Shown here in pieces: positions 51,626 to 63,345 of a DNA stretch of 64,000 bases (positions are counted from its first letter, which is position 1; each line of letters opens with the position of its first letter). Source of the stretch: Molossus alvarezi (taxonomy: Eukaryota > Chordata > Mammalia > Chiroptera > Molossidae); the NCBI GenBank assembly GCA_037176705.1, contig CM073907.1:16151001-16215000 (forward strand). The letters run 5' to 3'. The notes below the pieces were generated by a model. That model ran no database searches and was not told where the DNA came from. It saw nothing but the letters and a program-made list of their open reading frames with translations. Both the position numbers and the translations under genes were made by a program.

Positions 51626-54324
51626 GCGGAGGGGATATTGTCACACACTGCTAAGACTCCGTTAGAATAGGGCACTCATTCCCCCAGCTGCCAGGGCATG
51701 GGCTGCTGACAGGTCATAGCTGTAAACCTCTTCAGGCACTGCCCTCTGCTGGCCCTCACCCAGAGCTACAGACCTCCAGAAGGCATAAACATCCACTAAC
51801 TGGTCCACAAATATCTCTTTACCCTAATTTGGGACATCCCCACAGCCATCCTTGCTCAGCGCTCCTGTGGGGTCTGTGTGGTCATTCAAGTCCTCCCTCT
51901 GCCCTCCCTGCCCTCCTCATTTCCCCAACAGGTGCTGTTCCCAAGGACCTTCCCCAGTTAATGTCCTGGGTGCAGATCTCTGCCTCAGAGGCTGTTTCCA
52001 GGGAACACAATCAAAGACAGAACATCTATTATAGGATAAATTGCTAGTTAGCGAATTGAAGAACCAATGTGCTTGTGATGTGGGTATGTTTCAACATGTT
52101 TCAAAGGGCAGAACAAAGGAACTGGAGTGCAACCTGTCCCGAAGAGAGCCCTTGCACCAGACCCAGGGGAGAGGTGCCTTTGTGCAGATGGTTACAGGAT
52201 TTCCCAGTGTCCCTATGCAGCAGGCAGGACAGATAGCCAGACACTGCAGCTGGGAGGTTGGGCTGGTAGGAAGCTGCTTGCCCAAGATGACACAGTGGGC
52301 ACAGCAGAGGCAGGCCATCCTGGTTTACACCGGACATGGGGGCTGGACAAAGGGGAAGGGACTGCAGGAAAAATATGCATAAATGGAGGGTGCACTTGGA
52401 GAGTTCCACCCGCTTCAAACCCACATCTCTGTGGGGAGGGTCCTAGCAGTGGCCACGATGCCATCCCTGTTGGTACTCCTGGGACCTCTGGGGTTTCTTT
52501 CTCTCAGAGTTGAAGCAGAAAGTGGTTGGAGGAGCTTCTCAAAGACAAGACTCTGAGCTCAGAAATAAAGGGGGAGGAGGAAGGAGGAAAGAACACATTT
52601 CCCTTCTGTCCATGTGCACCTGTGCACGTCTGAGCCTTCTCCCCAGCTCCTCCTGTGCAGGGCTGCCCTTTCCACCTCTGTGCACATGGGAGGTCTGAAT
52701 CATTGACTGACCTCCAACACCACCCAACAAGTTTGTCTCAGAGACATGAGTCTGTGAAGGTCTCCTGATCCCTCCTGGTGTGTGATGGGGTGCAGGAACA
52801 GCCTGGGAGACTTTCCCAGGGCCGCCTGGGCAGCCTACTCCCAGAAGGTCAAGCTCTCAGGTCCAAGCTCACAGTTACTCAGAAAGGAGAGCATGCGGAC
52901 CCACACCCTCTTGCTTCTCAAAACTGTCTCTCACCCCAAACCCAGCTACAGACCCCTCTGTGCCACAGCTGATCAGAATGTCTTTACACCAGCATGTTGC
53001 CAAAGCACTTCCTACCCTTGGTCGGCTGTAGCTGGGCAGGGGAGGCAATGTTCCCAAGACCTCTTAATTAGGGCCCTGCCCCTCTCTGATGCCCCCTCCC
53101 CCCATCCCCCACAGCATGGCCCGGCCCAGTCCTTGCTATCCTTGCCTGGCTTTCCCCCAACCTGCAAGGCCACTGTAGGTTGTCATTCAGAGCAACATGA
53201 GGGCCATGTGCAACCTACCCCAAAGCTCCTCAGTGTGGTCCGGTGCTTGTTTCAGAGGCCGCAGGAAGCTATGGCTGGCCAGGTGCTCAGCTGCACAGCC
53301 AATGGTCTGCTCCTGGCAAGCGGGAGCAGGCGTTCCTGTGCTGCCATGGGCTGTGCTTTCACCCGCATTTACACTTTGGGAAACAGGCTTAAAGCTGGTT
53401 AAATAGGAGAGCCAGGATATGGAGTCGGGCCATCTGACCCCAGTGATTATCACAGTGTTACTGAAGGAGGACCCCAGTACTGCAGTCTCTGGACTCAGGG
53501 GATGACTCAGCACCATGAGGGGGAGAGTTCCCAGCACCATCGGGGGCTTGCCCAGGCTCCTAGCCAGTAAGAGGCAGGCCCCGGTTTTGATCTCTAGGGC
53601 CTTCCCTCTCCTATAGATAGACTGCATATCGCTCCACACTGGTGGGCACGGCTGTTTCCAGGCCCAGCTGTGTGTGTCCCGAGAAAGCCGAAGTTGGTCA
53701 TTCCCACCTCGTGCCCCAGGGCCCAGCAGGTGTTGAACATATAGCAGGTGCCCCACACATGCGATGGGAAGCCTGAATCCGTGCATGTCTCCAGCGCAGC
53801 GGCCTCCTTGGATCTAAGGACCGCGTTCATACACAGCTCCATGTATCGACAGAATTCCCATCTCAGCCTGCTAAGTGCCTGCCTAATTTTCCAGTCTATT
53901 GACAGACTTCATCTCACTTAACTGGCCCCTATTGTGTAGCCATTGGATGGTTTCTCATCCCCTCTTAAACTAGGGGGAGGTGCCAGGAACACCCAAGCTG
54001 TGGGGAGGCGCCTTCTGAAGGAGTCAGTCTCAGAAGAGCATTTCTGTGCCACTAAAAAGAGCAGCCAGCTGGCTGGAGGCTTGGGGACAGGCCTGAGCCA
54101 TCCCAGGGCCCAGGAGGCATCACTCTGTCTCCAGTCATCCTGGAGTCATGTCCTGAGTCCCTGCTCACTTTTGCTGACCCCTTCAAGGGAAAAGGGACAG
54201 AGCTCCCATGTGACCTACCCTCCCCCCCACCCTGTCCCATCCTGCTCTGACCCCCACTTTCATCTTCTCTGTGTCTTACATATTCCAAACCTTTTGTGAA
54301 ATAAAGTCCTGGAATTAATGATAT
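51626..54324. other. Single-copy-like DNA, no gene supported
   Basis: Longest stretch without a confident repeat. It holds the two longest non-L1 frames after the GC-rich block: 206 codons at 52782-53402 (plus) and 199 codons at 53187-53786 (minus). They overlap on opposite strands and neither shows a domain, signal peptide or credible splice context. AATAAAG at 54300 is an isolated polyadenylation-like hexamer (AATAAA) without an associated exon. Confidence 0.45.
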
Positions 54325-54776
54325 CCGACCTGGTGCCCAGCACGGCCCGAGGTGCTGGAGATTCGGCCATGAACAAAAGAGACAATGTCCCTGCTCCTGG
54401 AGCTGACATTCCAGGGTGGAGCCAGGGATGAGAAACAGAGAGAAGTCAGGTGGTGATAAGCGCTATAGTAAAGGAGAAGGGGCTGGCCATTTAAATGGGG
54501 TGGCCCAGTAAGGCCTCTGAGGAGATGAGCAGAGACCTGAACAAAGAGTTGGAGTGAACCATATGGACATGTGGAGGAATAACTTTCCAGCCATGAGGAT
54601 AGTGAGTACAAAGGTCCTGAGGTGAGAGAAGCTGGCATGTTCTGGAAATAGCAAGGATGGTCGTGTGGCTAGAGTGGGTGAGTGCAAGTGGCCATGGGGT
54701 TCAGGGCTTTGGAACCTTCCTCACAGCTTTGGCACGTATCTGGATGAGATAAAAGGTTTACACAGACTCAGGGCTT

Positions 54777-54792
54777 GGGCTGGCTTGTTTTA
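54777..54792 (+). repeat. SINE target-site duplication, left
   Basis: GGGCTGGCTTGTTTTA, identical to 55026-55041. Confidence 0.95.
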
Positions 54793-55025
54793 TTTATTTA
54801 TTTATTTATTTTTTTGTTCAGGTAGAGTGGGAGGGAGAGAGAGGAACAGAGAGAGAGAGAGAAACATCGATGTGAAAGGAACACATCGAGTGGCTGCCAC
54901 CCGCACAACCGACCAGGGCCGGGGACAAACTGCAACCCAGGTACGCGCCCTTAGCGGGAACCGAACCTGGGTCTCTCAGGACCGCAGGCCGACACTCTAA
55001 CCGCTGAATCAAACTGGCCAGGGCT
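54793..55025 (-). mobile_element. Ves-type SINE, recent
   Basis: (TTTA)n tail, TTGTTCAGGTAGAGTGGGAG, ACCGACCAGGGCCGGGGACA, GCGGGAACCGAACCTGGGTC and head AATCAAACTGGCCAGGGCT. The AGGTAGAGTGGGAGG variant is shared with the copy at 17768-18036, so these two may be one subfamily. Perfect 16-bp target-site duplication. Confidence 0.95.
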
Positions 55026-55041
55026 GGGCTGGCTTGTTTTA
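55026..55041 (+). repeat. SINE target-site duplication, right
   Basis: GGGCTGGCTTGTTTTA, identical to 54777-54792. Confidence 0.95.
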
Positions 55042-55148
55042 AAAGAAGCTGTGCATAAAGAGAAAACCACAGGCAGGACAGGAAGAAGCAGATGTAATAA
55101 TCCAGGCAGGAGACAATGATGGCCTCTACCAGGGTACAGCAATGAAGC

Positions 55149-55174
55149 ATACACACACACACACACACACACAC
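55149..55174 (+). repeat. (AC)n microsatellite
   Basis: Thirteen or so AC units. Confidence 0.9.
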
Positions 55175-55251
55175 ATGATCCGTTTTAGATCTAGCATTTC
55201 CTGACCTAGAAGGAACTTCAGAATTCATTTCCCAGCCCATCTTATAGACTA

Positions 55252-55663
55252 CAGTAGTTCCCCATTATCCACTGTTTCACTTTCAGTAATTTCAGTTACT
55301 CATGGTCAACTGCAGTCTGAAAATATTAAATAGAAAATTCCAGAAATAAATAATGTATACATTTTAAATTGCACACTGTTCTGAGTAGTCTGATGAAGTC
55401 TCTCACCTTCCCACTCTATCCCACCCAGAACATGAATCATCCCTTTGCCTAGTGTCTCCACACTGTGCATGCCCCCTGCCTGTAAGTAGCTGTCTCAGTT
55501 ATCAGATTGACTGTCACAGTGTCACAGTGCTTGTGTTCAAGAACCCTCACAGTAGCCTAAAGCTACATCACAATGCCTGCGTCACTCACCTCCTTCCATC
55601 TCCTCAGGGACACATTGTACATCTCACATCATCACAAGGAGGGTGAGTGTGGTACAGGGAGAT

Positions 55664-55710
<47 letters not shown>

Positions 55711-55918
55711 ACATTCCCCTTTATTACAGTACGTTGTTATAATTATTCTATTTTATTAGTAGTTATAACCTCTTGCTGTGCCTAATTTATAAATTAAACC
55801 TTATCATATGTATGTATAGAAAAATACATAGTATATATAGGAATTGATACAATCCATGGTTTCAGGCATCCACTGGGGGTCTTGGGAAGTATCCCCCAAA
55901 GGTAAGGGGGGACCTCTG
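55252..55918. mobile_element. Tigger-type MITE with TA duplication
   Basis: Starts CAGTAGTTCCCCATTATCCA and ends GGTAAGGGGGGACCTCTG, imperfect terminal inverted repeats, each flanked by TA (55250-55251 and 55919-55920). Internal landmarks AAATATTAAATAGAAAATTC, CCAGAAATAAATAATG, TCAGTTATCAGATTGACTGT and TCAGGCATCCACTGGGGGTC fit a TcMar-Tigger non-autonomous element. A (GA)n microsatellite at 55661-55708 has grown inside it. Confidence 0.8.
55661..55708 (+). repeat. (GA)n microsatellite
   Basis: About 23 uninterrupted GA units inside the Tigger-type element. Confidence 0.95.
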
Positions 55919-56149
55919 TACAAAACTGAGGCCCAGGGAGGGAAAGCTACCTACCTCTGGACCACATGCATAGTTGGCATTCCTGACCTGGAGCCCTGTG
56001 TCAGCACCTCCTTCCCAGGCTCTTGCCCCAACATCTCTGCCTCTTGGGTGTTTTATTGTGTGTCTCCTCCCCTCTTTGTCCCTCTCTGTTCTCAGCCTCT
56101 GTCTCTCTATCTCTGAGATGCCTCAGCATTTATTTTTCCTCCTATCAGG

Positions 56150-56470
56150 CCCAATTTTAAGCATTAATTAGTGATGAATTAGCAACGCAAATCTTAGCAG
56201 TGTCTCCTGGTGCCCATGGGCTTTTGGAAGGGACCTTGCAAATCTGATCTTAATACCTCTCGCTTCCTCTCCTAGGGCAATTACTTCTCACATCATTTGT
56301 CTGCGGAGGCTGTGGCCACCCCCCACCCTCCCAGCCTGGCTGAGGACAACAAGTTTATCTTTGTCAATTAATTATTGAACAGTTTATTTCGCACTGGGAG
56401 GTGATAAGAGAAGGGAAAGCTGTGTGTTGTGAAATCATCACTGTAATTACACAGACGCCACAGCAGCGCC
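56150..56470. other. AT-rich candidate conserved noncoding element
   Basis: Contains GCATTAATTAGTGATGAATT, GTCAATTAATTATTGAACAG, TTTATCTTTG (GATA complement) and ATCACTGTAATTACACAGAC. TAAT-core homeodomain-type motifs are dense and no transposon signature is seen. Inference only: it looks like developmental enhancer sequence, but conservation cannot be tested here. Confidence 0.3.
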
Positions 56471-56879
56471 CAGCATCACAACGCACAGGTGCCTGGGGGG
56501 GCGGGGAGAGGAGAAAGGGCAGAGGCCCACGGGTGGGCAGGAGTCCTATTTGTGGCCTTTGTATATCCCCTGGGTCTCTCTAGATTTTGATCAACACACA
56601 CCCCCATATAGAGCTTTCAGAGTCCAAGTTCAAATGGGGAGGGGGATAGAGGGGATTAAGCAGGGTTGGAACCATGGGTGCATGAGCCATGCTTCTTTAT
56701 CTGGGGTGATCAGAATGTGGGATGGCCCAGCCCATCCTTATGAGCCTTCCCATCTGAGGTTAGAAGCCCCACAGCACACACATAATAAAGGATTTTTGAC
56801 ACTGGAGCAAAAAGCCCATACTTTACCTTACTCTAGCAAAAATGGCCCACAAAACTCAGAACATCTATCCCACACACCC

Positions 56880-57545
56880 TGCCCATTACCCTCACCTCAT
56901 CTCCCCTTTGCTCACTCCACTCCAGCTACACTGGTCTCCTTGCTGCTCTTTGCAAACACCAGGCACACCCCACTTCAGAGCCTTTGCATGTGCTATTCCT
57001 ACTGCTCAGTCTCTTCCTTCAGAAATCTGCATGGCTCACTCTCATCTTCAGCTGGTCATTACCAAACATCACCTTTCAGTAGGTCCCTTCCTGAGCACCT
57101 TAGTTAGAATTGCAACCCACCCCTACTAGACTTATTGAGGGGATCACTTTGGAAGTTATATAAATGCCTAGCCACTATGCTGTACACCTGAAACTAATAT
57201 AATATTGAATGTCAACTGTAATTGAAAAATAAAAAAATAATTTAAAAAAATTGCAATCCACCCACTCCTTGCCCTGACACAAACATTCTGTATCTCTCTT
57301 CCTGCTTTATTTTTTCCAGATCATTTAATCATATTTGACATATGATATGTGTTACTTATTTATTTGCTTTATCTCTCTCCTTAAAGTATAAGCTTCACAT
57401 GGACTAGGATTTGGGTGCTTCCTCCCCTCCCCCATCTTATCTGCAGCACTAGTACCCCAGTTCTAGATCAACACCAGCCCGAGCTAATCATTACTGAATG
57501 AATAAATGAATGAATAAATCAATGAATGAATCAATGAGTGAGTGT
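56880..57545 (+). repeat. L2, sense, split by an L1 3' fragment
   Basis: CACTCCAGCTACACTGGTCT, CCTTGCTGCTCTTTGCAAAC, TTCAGAGCCTTTGCATGTGC and CCTTCAGAAATCTGCATGGC follow the L2 ORF2 C-terminal/3' UTR order. After the insertion come GCTTTATCTCTCTCCTTAAA, GTATAAGCTTCACATGGACT and a (TGAA)n-rich 3' end at 57493-57540. Confidence 0.75.
57124..57248 (+). mobile_element. Short 5'-truncated L1 3' end in L2
   Basis: TGTACACCTGAAACTAATAT, AATATTGAATGTCAACTGTA and ATTGAAAAATAAAAAAATAA form an L1 3' terminus with A-rich tail. Flanks AATTGCAACCCACCC (57108-57122 region) and AATTGCAATCCACCC (57249-57263) are a 15-bp target-site duplication with one mismatch. The 3' end resembles that of the L1 ending at 14540. 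Confidence 0.8.
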
Positions 57546-59569
57546 TTGTGTGGGATGGGGTCTGGATATACAAAAGCCAGGGGTGGGTTCCTTTCCCAGA
57601 ACAGGCTGGCAAGGTCCACTGTAGCACCAGGAATTTAGGGAGATTCTTGATGGAGATGGGAACCCGGCCAGGGAGAAAAACTGTGGGCAAAGGCATTTGA
57701 AAAGCAAGTGTTCCAGCTGATTTCATGTCTGTGCATGCCTGGAGGCTGGCCTACTGTGCTGCCCCGCCATCGGTCACACACAGATTGGTCCCTACCTCCC
57801 TCCGAACTCTCCTCAGGGTGAGGACAGGAACATGAGAAGCTTCAGACACTTTGATGAACTCCCCAGAAAGAGTCACCTCACCTGTGTCTCCTCTCCCATG
57901 GCTGCGCCGGGGGGTAGTGCATTGGGGTCTGGGGTTAGGGGCATCTCCACAAGGTGTGGGGGGCTTGAAAGGTGAGGGGGTATGGAGGAGCACAGTGATA
58001 CCAGGACTAGGCTCGGCCCACCCAGAGGAGGTAGATGGGGCTCAGTGGAGAGGTAACAGGGTGGGTGGTGGGCGAGAAGAGCCAAGGGAGCTGGAGCTCA
58101 GCGGAGGGGCCCTGGAGCTGAGAGGGCAGGCCTGGGATGGAGGGGGTGCCTCTTCCAGGACCCTCTCGCCCTACAGCTCCCCTCTTCTCTGAGGAGCCAT
58201 GCTGCTCTCCCCATGAAATAAAGGTGGTGATATTTAGAGCCAGTTTTCCCCCAAATCTCTGGAGATGCCAGAGCTGCTGTTTCTATGGGAACCTTTCCCC
58301 ACCAACCTGGGAAGGAGGATCTGGGCAGTCCCCACCACACCCACACTGTCCCTGCTCCAGCCCGCAGGGGGCCCCAAGTTGAAAATTATTTCCATCCCCC
58401 AGATTTTCCCAGCAGGGGCTTTGCTTCTTTGCTGAGGGGGAGGCAGCTGGTTTTGTCTCTGTCCTCAGGCATAAAGGGCAGGAGGAAAGACCCAGGCAAG
58501 AGAGAAATGGGCTACTGGGGTGCATGGCTTCTAGGGCAAGCTCTATCTGCAGGCATCACCCCCTCCTGGAGTGACGAGCTAGGGCACCAGTCCTCAGGGA
58601 AGGGCCCGCTGACAGCATCTTTCCTTCCCAGGAAATCCCAAAAGATCCCATTTCTCTCTGGCCCTGTGCATCTCTGGGAGTTGCCTTCCCCAGGCCCCAG
58701 GCCCCAGGCCCCAGGCCCACCTGAATTCACCAGGGATCACACTGTAAACTGTAAAAAACATAAAAGCTCTGTCCAACTCAAGTCAGGAAAGAAGTTCTTG
58801 GAAGGCCACATCATAGATCCTTGAATTGATGAGACAGCTGGAGAAGCAGACTTGGAAAACTGGCCAGAAGCAAGATAGGCTGGTGGGGGAACAGTGAGAG
58901 TCACCCAGAGACAGCCAAGCCAGGGCAGGGACCATGAGTGGACTCCAGCATGTCTGAACACTGGCATGTTGTGACAATTTTAATGATCCCCACTTCTCTA
59001 TGTTGCTCCCTCCAGGTCAAGAACCTGGGCAAAGGGATAGGATAGGGGAGTGTTTGATGGAACTGTTCAATGTCCTGATTGTGGTCACATGAATCTATGA
59101 GTGTTAAAATTCATAGACCTGTATACCAAAAAAAGTAAATCAATTTTACTCAGCCTAGTATCTGGCATGTCTGTCTGTGATTCTGTCCCCCTGGCTGGCA
59201 CACCCTTCCCTTCCCCTGGGGACTCAGCAGTGACAATGGGAGCCTGGCCAGCAGGGGCATGGTAGTGCACCAGCCCTGGGCAGCCAAGGACAGCCAGTCT
59301 GGGTGCAGGAGAAAGGAGATATTAGCAAGTATGGAAGACTGTGGGTGGGGAGCCCTGTCCTAGAGACAGGGCCAGGACTATCCCAGGACCCCCGGAAGAG
59401 GGGAGGCAATGCCGGCCATGTCCCAAGGTACCTGGGATGGGCCAATGCTTCCTGTCTCTTTCTTAGTTCTTTCCCAGCCTCCTGTCCAGGGAGACATGGA
59501 GGCTGGGGCTGGAGTGAGGGGGGGCATGCAGGAGTTTCTGGGTCTGTGAAGAGAGATATGAAGGGGTGG
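57546..59569. other. Single-copy-like DNA, no gene supported
   Basis: (CCCCAGG)n lies at 58690-58719, four units. A 179-codon frame at 58285-58824 overlaps others on the opposite strand and has no recognisable domain. An AATAAA hexamer occurs at about 58216. Confidence 0.45.
58690..58719 (+). repeat. (CCCCAGG)4 minisatellite
   Basis: Four perfect 7-bp units. The minus strand carries four GGGG runs in 28 bp. Confidence 0.9.
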
Positions 59570-60028
59570 GGGCATTAGCATTCTTGTTGCAACTGTAACA
59601 AATTACCACAGCCTCAGAGGCTTAAGACAACACATATTTATTTTCTTACATTTCTGGAGGTCAAGAGTCTAAAGGGGTTAAAAATCAAGGTGTCAGCAGG
59701 GCTTCCTTCTTCTGGAGGCTCAGGGGAGACTCCATTCCTTACCTGCTGCAGCTTCCAGAGGCTGCCAGCATTCCTTGGCTTGTGGCCACATCCCTCCAGC
59801 CTCTGCTGCCACCACCATGTCCCTGCCTCTCTTACGTCTCTCTTTCTTCATAAGAACCCTAGTGATGACACTTGGTCCACCTGGATAACCCAAGGTGATC
59901 TCTTGACCTCAAGGTCCTTCCTTAATATAATCACATTTGCAGAATTCCTTTTGCCAAATAGGTACCATTTACAGGTTCCAGATATTAGGACATGGGCATC
60001 TTTGGGGGGGCCCTAATTCAGCCCACCA
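59570..60028 (-). mobile_element. MaLR-like LTR (antisense)
   Basis: Reverse-complement LTR pattern from memory: AACTGTAACAAATTACCACA, GCTTAAGACAACACATATTT, CATTTCTGGAGGTCAAGAGT, AAATCAAGGTGTCAGCAGGG, CATTCCTTGGCTTGTGGCCA, CTTGGTCCACCTGGATAACC and ATTCAGCCCACCACA. The minus-strand start TGTGGTGGGCTGAATTAGGG fits an LTR TG end. Confidence 0.65.
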
Positions 60029-60164
60029 CAGGGCTGCATGGAGGGTGTCCTTCTGTAGGCACTGGACTGTGAGGCCCTCAAAGAAGCCTGTCTTTTCGGG
60101 CCCTTGTCCCTGCCCTGTGGAATTTGGCAGGATCACGAGATCGCTTTGCTTCTGGAGCTGCGAG

Positions 60165-60365
60165 ACTCATCCTGGCTCTGCTTCTTCCTAGTGGTGATCA
60201 GGGCAAGTCACTTGACCTCTCTGTGCCTCAGTGTTTTTGTCTGTAAGATGGAGATAATAACAGTACCTAACCTCAAAAGTTTTGGTGAGGATTTGATGCA
60301 GTAATCCATAAAAAGTGCACAGGACCTTGCCTGGCATGTTAATAAGTGTCGTGGTCAGGATGTAC
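60165..60365 (+). repeat. MIR
   Basis: CAGGGCAAGTCACTTGACCT, CTCTGTGCCTCAGTGTTTTT, GTCTGTAAGATGGAGATAAT, AACAGTACCTAACCTCAAAA and CACAGGACCTTGCCTGGCAT cover most of the MIR consensus in order. Confidence 0.85.
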
Positions 60366-62119
60366 AGTGCCCAGCACCGGGGAGCAGTCAACTGCCATCA
60401 TTATGATTATGATTCCATTGTCGGGCTTCCAGTGGCCCAGCCCTGTGATAGCTAATGAAGGGGAAGAAACACTGCTGGTCCTCGAGGAATTCACATGCTA
60501 ATCAGGACCACAAAGGCTTGTAGAAATAGAACTTTATTCTAGTAGCACAATGTTTAAAAACTATCTCACAAATGTTTGTGTTATTAAAGTTTCTTCATTA
60601 CCCATCTGTGATAGTCATTAGTGCAATTAGTCAGGTTTTTCCAGCTCTCCATCTTCCGGGCACGTGGTTGAGTTATACTGTCAGGACTCAGTGAGAGTGA
60701 GTAGGTGGGTGAGTGAGTGAATGTGTGGGGCCTGGGATTGATCCTAGCCAAGGAGTTGTGAGCAGAAACGGGAGGGTCGCTTACTTCCAGGCCTGAGCAT
60801 GTCATTTCGGGTGCAAGGCCATCCAGAGTTCTCTCTCCGGCTGGCACAGCTCCTCTTCCAGCCTGATGCCCCAAGAGACCACAGGGAGCAGAGCTCCCTG
60901 CCCACCATGATGGGCATGAAGAACAAGTGAGAATTAAATCTGACTGTTTTAAGCCCTTGCGATCTGGGGGGTACTTGTCACCTCAGTATAACCTAACTTC
61001 TACTGACTAATTTAGCAACTGAAGTGTTTTACAGGGAAAATATCCAATCAGCATCATCACAATATTATGGATGATTGCCCACTCAGTCATGGTCTCTCCA
61101 CCAACATATTTCTTACATAGTAAACCATAAAGGATATCCACTATATTTTCTACTTTTCCCCTTAGTATGTTTTCCTCATGTTTATTCATCAGTGAGAATA
61201 TAGTTTGGCTACTAATGATGGAAAACCCAAATTAACAGTGACTTAAATGCCCTTGCTTACTTCAATCTCACAAGTAAAACTCTAGAGATAGGAGGTTCGA
61301 GCTGGTATGGTGACTTGATGATCATGAGGAATCCAGGCTCTTTCTTTCCTCTTACTCTGACATTCTCAACAGATGGCTTCCCCCATGGGTTCAGATGGCT
61401 GCAGAAGCTCAAACCATCATGTCTGCATTCCATCCTAAAGGAAGGAGGAGGGCAGGGAGGGGTGGGGGAGAGATCCCTCTCTGTAATTACACGGTCCATA
61501 TGACTGTCCTGTTTATATCCACTGGCCAGAACTTGGTCACAAGGCCACATCTAGAAGCAAGGGAGGTTGGGAAAGGAAATCTTTATTCTGGGCAGCCATG
61601 TATCCTGCTAGCTTTTCTAAGGCGGAAAGAAAGATGGTCCCAGGGAAGCCTCGGGCAGCCCTGCCTCAGTATAGGATGGTATTCCTTCACTTGTCCTACA
61701 AGTCTCATGGTTTAATGACCGGCTTGGACCTTCTCTAATTTTTTCACATTCCCTATCAGTGCAAATTGCTTTTCTCTGTTTGTGTTATTTCCTTGAAATT
61801 TATTTCCCAATGTGTGATAACCCGCCAGGTTGAAGGGTGTGACTAGAACATTCTCTCCGGCAGCAGCTGCCGTTACATTTTGTGGCACTGGGCCCCCAAA
61901 CATCAGCCGGAACCACTGAGCTGTGGGGATTTATGAGCCAGCATTCCTGTTTCCTCCCAGCCCGCCAGCACCAGCTGTGCCCTTTGAATTCATTTTTACT
62001 GAGTTAGTAAAGATAGTTTAAGGATGTTTTCATTTTCATGTCATTCACGAATTAGCAGCCAGCTGAGGTTTGGGCCTGGGCTGGTTTACAATTCACATGT
62101 TCACAAATAGCAACTGTAG
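60366..62119. other. Mostly unassigned DNA with one old repeat
   Basis: 61195-61620 (GGAAAACCCAAATTAACAGT, AGCTGGTATGGTGACTTGAT, TTGGTCACAAGGCCACATCT) has the look of an old mammalian interspersed repeat I cannot name. 61980-62140 (GAATTCATTTTTACTGAGTT, GTCATTCACGAATTAGCAGC) is AT-rich and repeat-free and could be conserved noncoding DNA. No exon recognised. Confidence 0.4.
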
Positions 62120-62275
62120 TTTTTTTCATTCAACTTCAAGGGAAATTTGAAAGCCCATTTTAGAGCTGAGTAGACTGAGGCCCTAAGGCTAAAGTCACAT
62201 ACCAGTTATGGCAGAGCGAGGACTGGACCCCAGTTCTGACTATTAGCCCTGTGCCCCTTTAAAAAGCACTTGTCT
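62120..62275 (-). repeat. MIR fragment (antisense)
   Basis: CCCATTTTAGAGCTGAGTAG, ACTGAGGCCCTAAGGCTAAA and GCGAGGACTGGACCCCAGTT follow the MIR antisense order. Confidence 0.65.
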
Positions 62276-62354
62276 AAACAATGAAGCGGGACTGTGGCGG
62301 ATGCTGAGGTACAGTGGGAAAACCCTGAGTGGGGGAATTGTGGGTCTACCTAGA

Positions 62355-62480
62355 TGAAGTTTATCTGAATAATTAACTCCCATGGCTTTGTGCATGCTGC
62401 TTCCTCTCTCTGGGCCTCAGTTTCCCCATAAGCAGAATAGGTGGCGGGGAGGAAATCACCTCTAAGGCCTAGAAAGTGCA
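62355..62480 (+). repeat. MIR fragment
   Basis: GCTTCCTCTCTCTGGGCCTC followed by AGTTTCCCCATAAGCAGAAT matches the MIR core. Oriented opposite to the neighbouring MIR at 62120. Confidence 0.55.
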
Positions 62481-63345
62481 ATAATTAATGCTGGCAGTTT
62501 AGGAGGGTGGGGTGGGGGAGGGGAGCACTGACTCCTGGGGGTGTGGGGGAGTTGGAGGGGCCTCAGGAGAGAGGAGCTGGAGCCAGTCTGGTCTGCCCAT
62601 CCATGCACTGCACTGTCCCTGTGATTGTCTCAAGACTTGAGACTTGAGTCTGAGCCGGGCGTAGACACGCACAAGTCGACTTTGGATGCACAGGTGAAAA
62701 CTGAGTGTTGGGACTTGAGGTGGCCACTCTTTCCTTCGCCCCATGGAGATGAGGCAGAGGCTGGGGGTGGAGTCCAGGGCACAGGAAGGGAAACACAAAC
62801 AAGCCTGTTACCAGAGGGTCTGGTGTGAGCTGAAGGCTGGGACCCTGGCTTGGTGCCCAGCTCCAGCCCTTGCTGATGTTCTCACAGGACAAGATGTTCC
62901 CCAAATGCTCCAAGTCACTGAGGTTGGTGGCCTTGGAAAGATGGCACTGTGAAGTCAGTGGGTGTCCATGAAACCCCAGCCTCCCTGGCCAGATTCTGTA
63001 CACCACAATCTGGTTGACAGGGCCTCCCATGTGACTGATTTTATTTAATCTACTGCCCTGTAGGGTGAGTGGTAAGTCTAAGGAAACTGAGGTGAGGGGG
63101 CTAAGTGACCTCACTTAGTGTGAAGGAGCTACGCCTGGCCCTCTCAAATCTGAGCACCCCTTTCATCACATGCCTGAGGCTGTATGAATAGCAAACTTTG
63201 TACAAACATGTGGGAGGGATGGGACAGGTAAGGGGGTGCATGAGAGCTGGGGCAGGAGCACAGAGAGAACAGAAAGGCCACGACCAAAAACACAGGTGGA
63301 CCAGAGCTCTGATGGAAATGCCAACTGAGGAAACGCTATGTGTGC
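62481..63345. other. Single-copy-like DNA, no gene supported
   Basis: A 183-codon minus-strand frame at 62563-63114 overlaps other frames and has no recognisable domain. Nothing else identified. Confidence 0.4.

Larger units (their letters stand above)
54325..55140 (-). repeat. L2 (antisense), split by a SINE
   Basis: GGTGCCCAGCACGGCCCGAG, TGCTGGAGATTCGGCCATGA, CTGGAGCTGACATTCCAGGG, GGTGGTGATAAGCGCTATAG and CCTCTGAGGAGATGAGCAGA give an L2 reverse-complement order, continuing on the far side of the SINE with AATAATCCAGGCAGGAGACA. One of the longest old LINE relics here. Confidence 0.7.

Noticed and set aside
52782..53786. 206-codon plus and 199-codon minus frames as coding exons.
   Set aside because: They overlap on opposite strands, show no domain or signal, and amino-acid composition looks like translated noncoding DNA.
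54290..54310. AATAAA at about 54300 as the end of a transcript.
   Set aside because: No upstream exon or open frame supports a gene, and isolated hexamers are frequent by chance.
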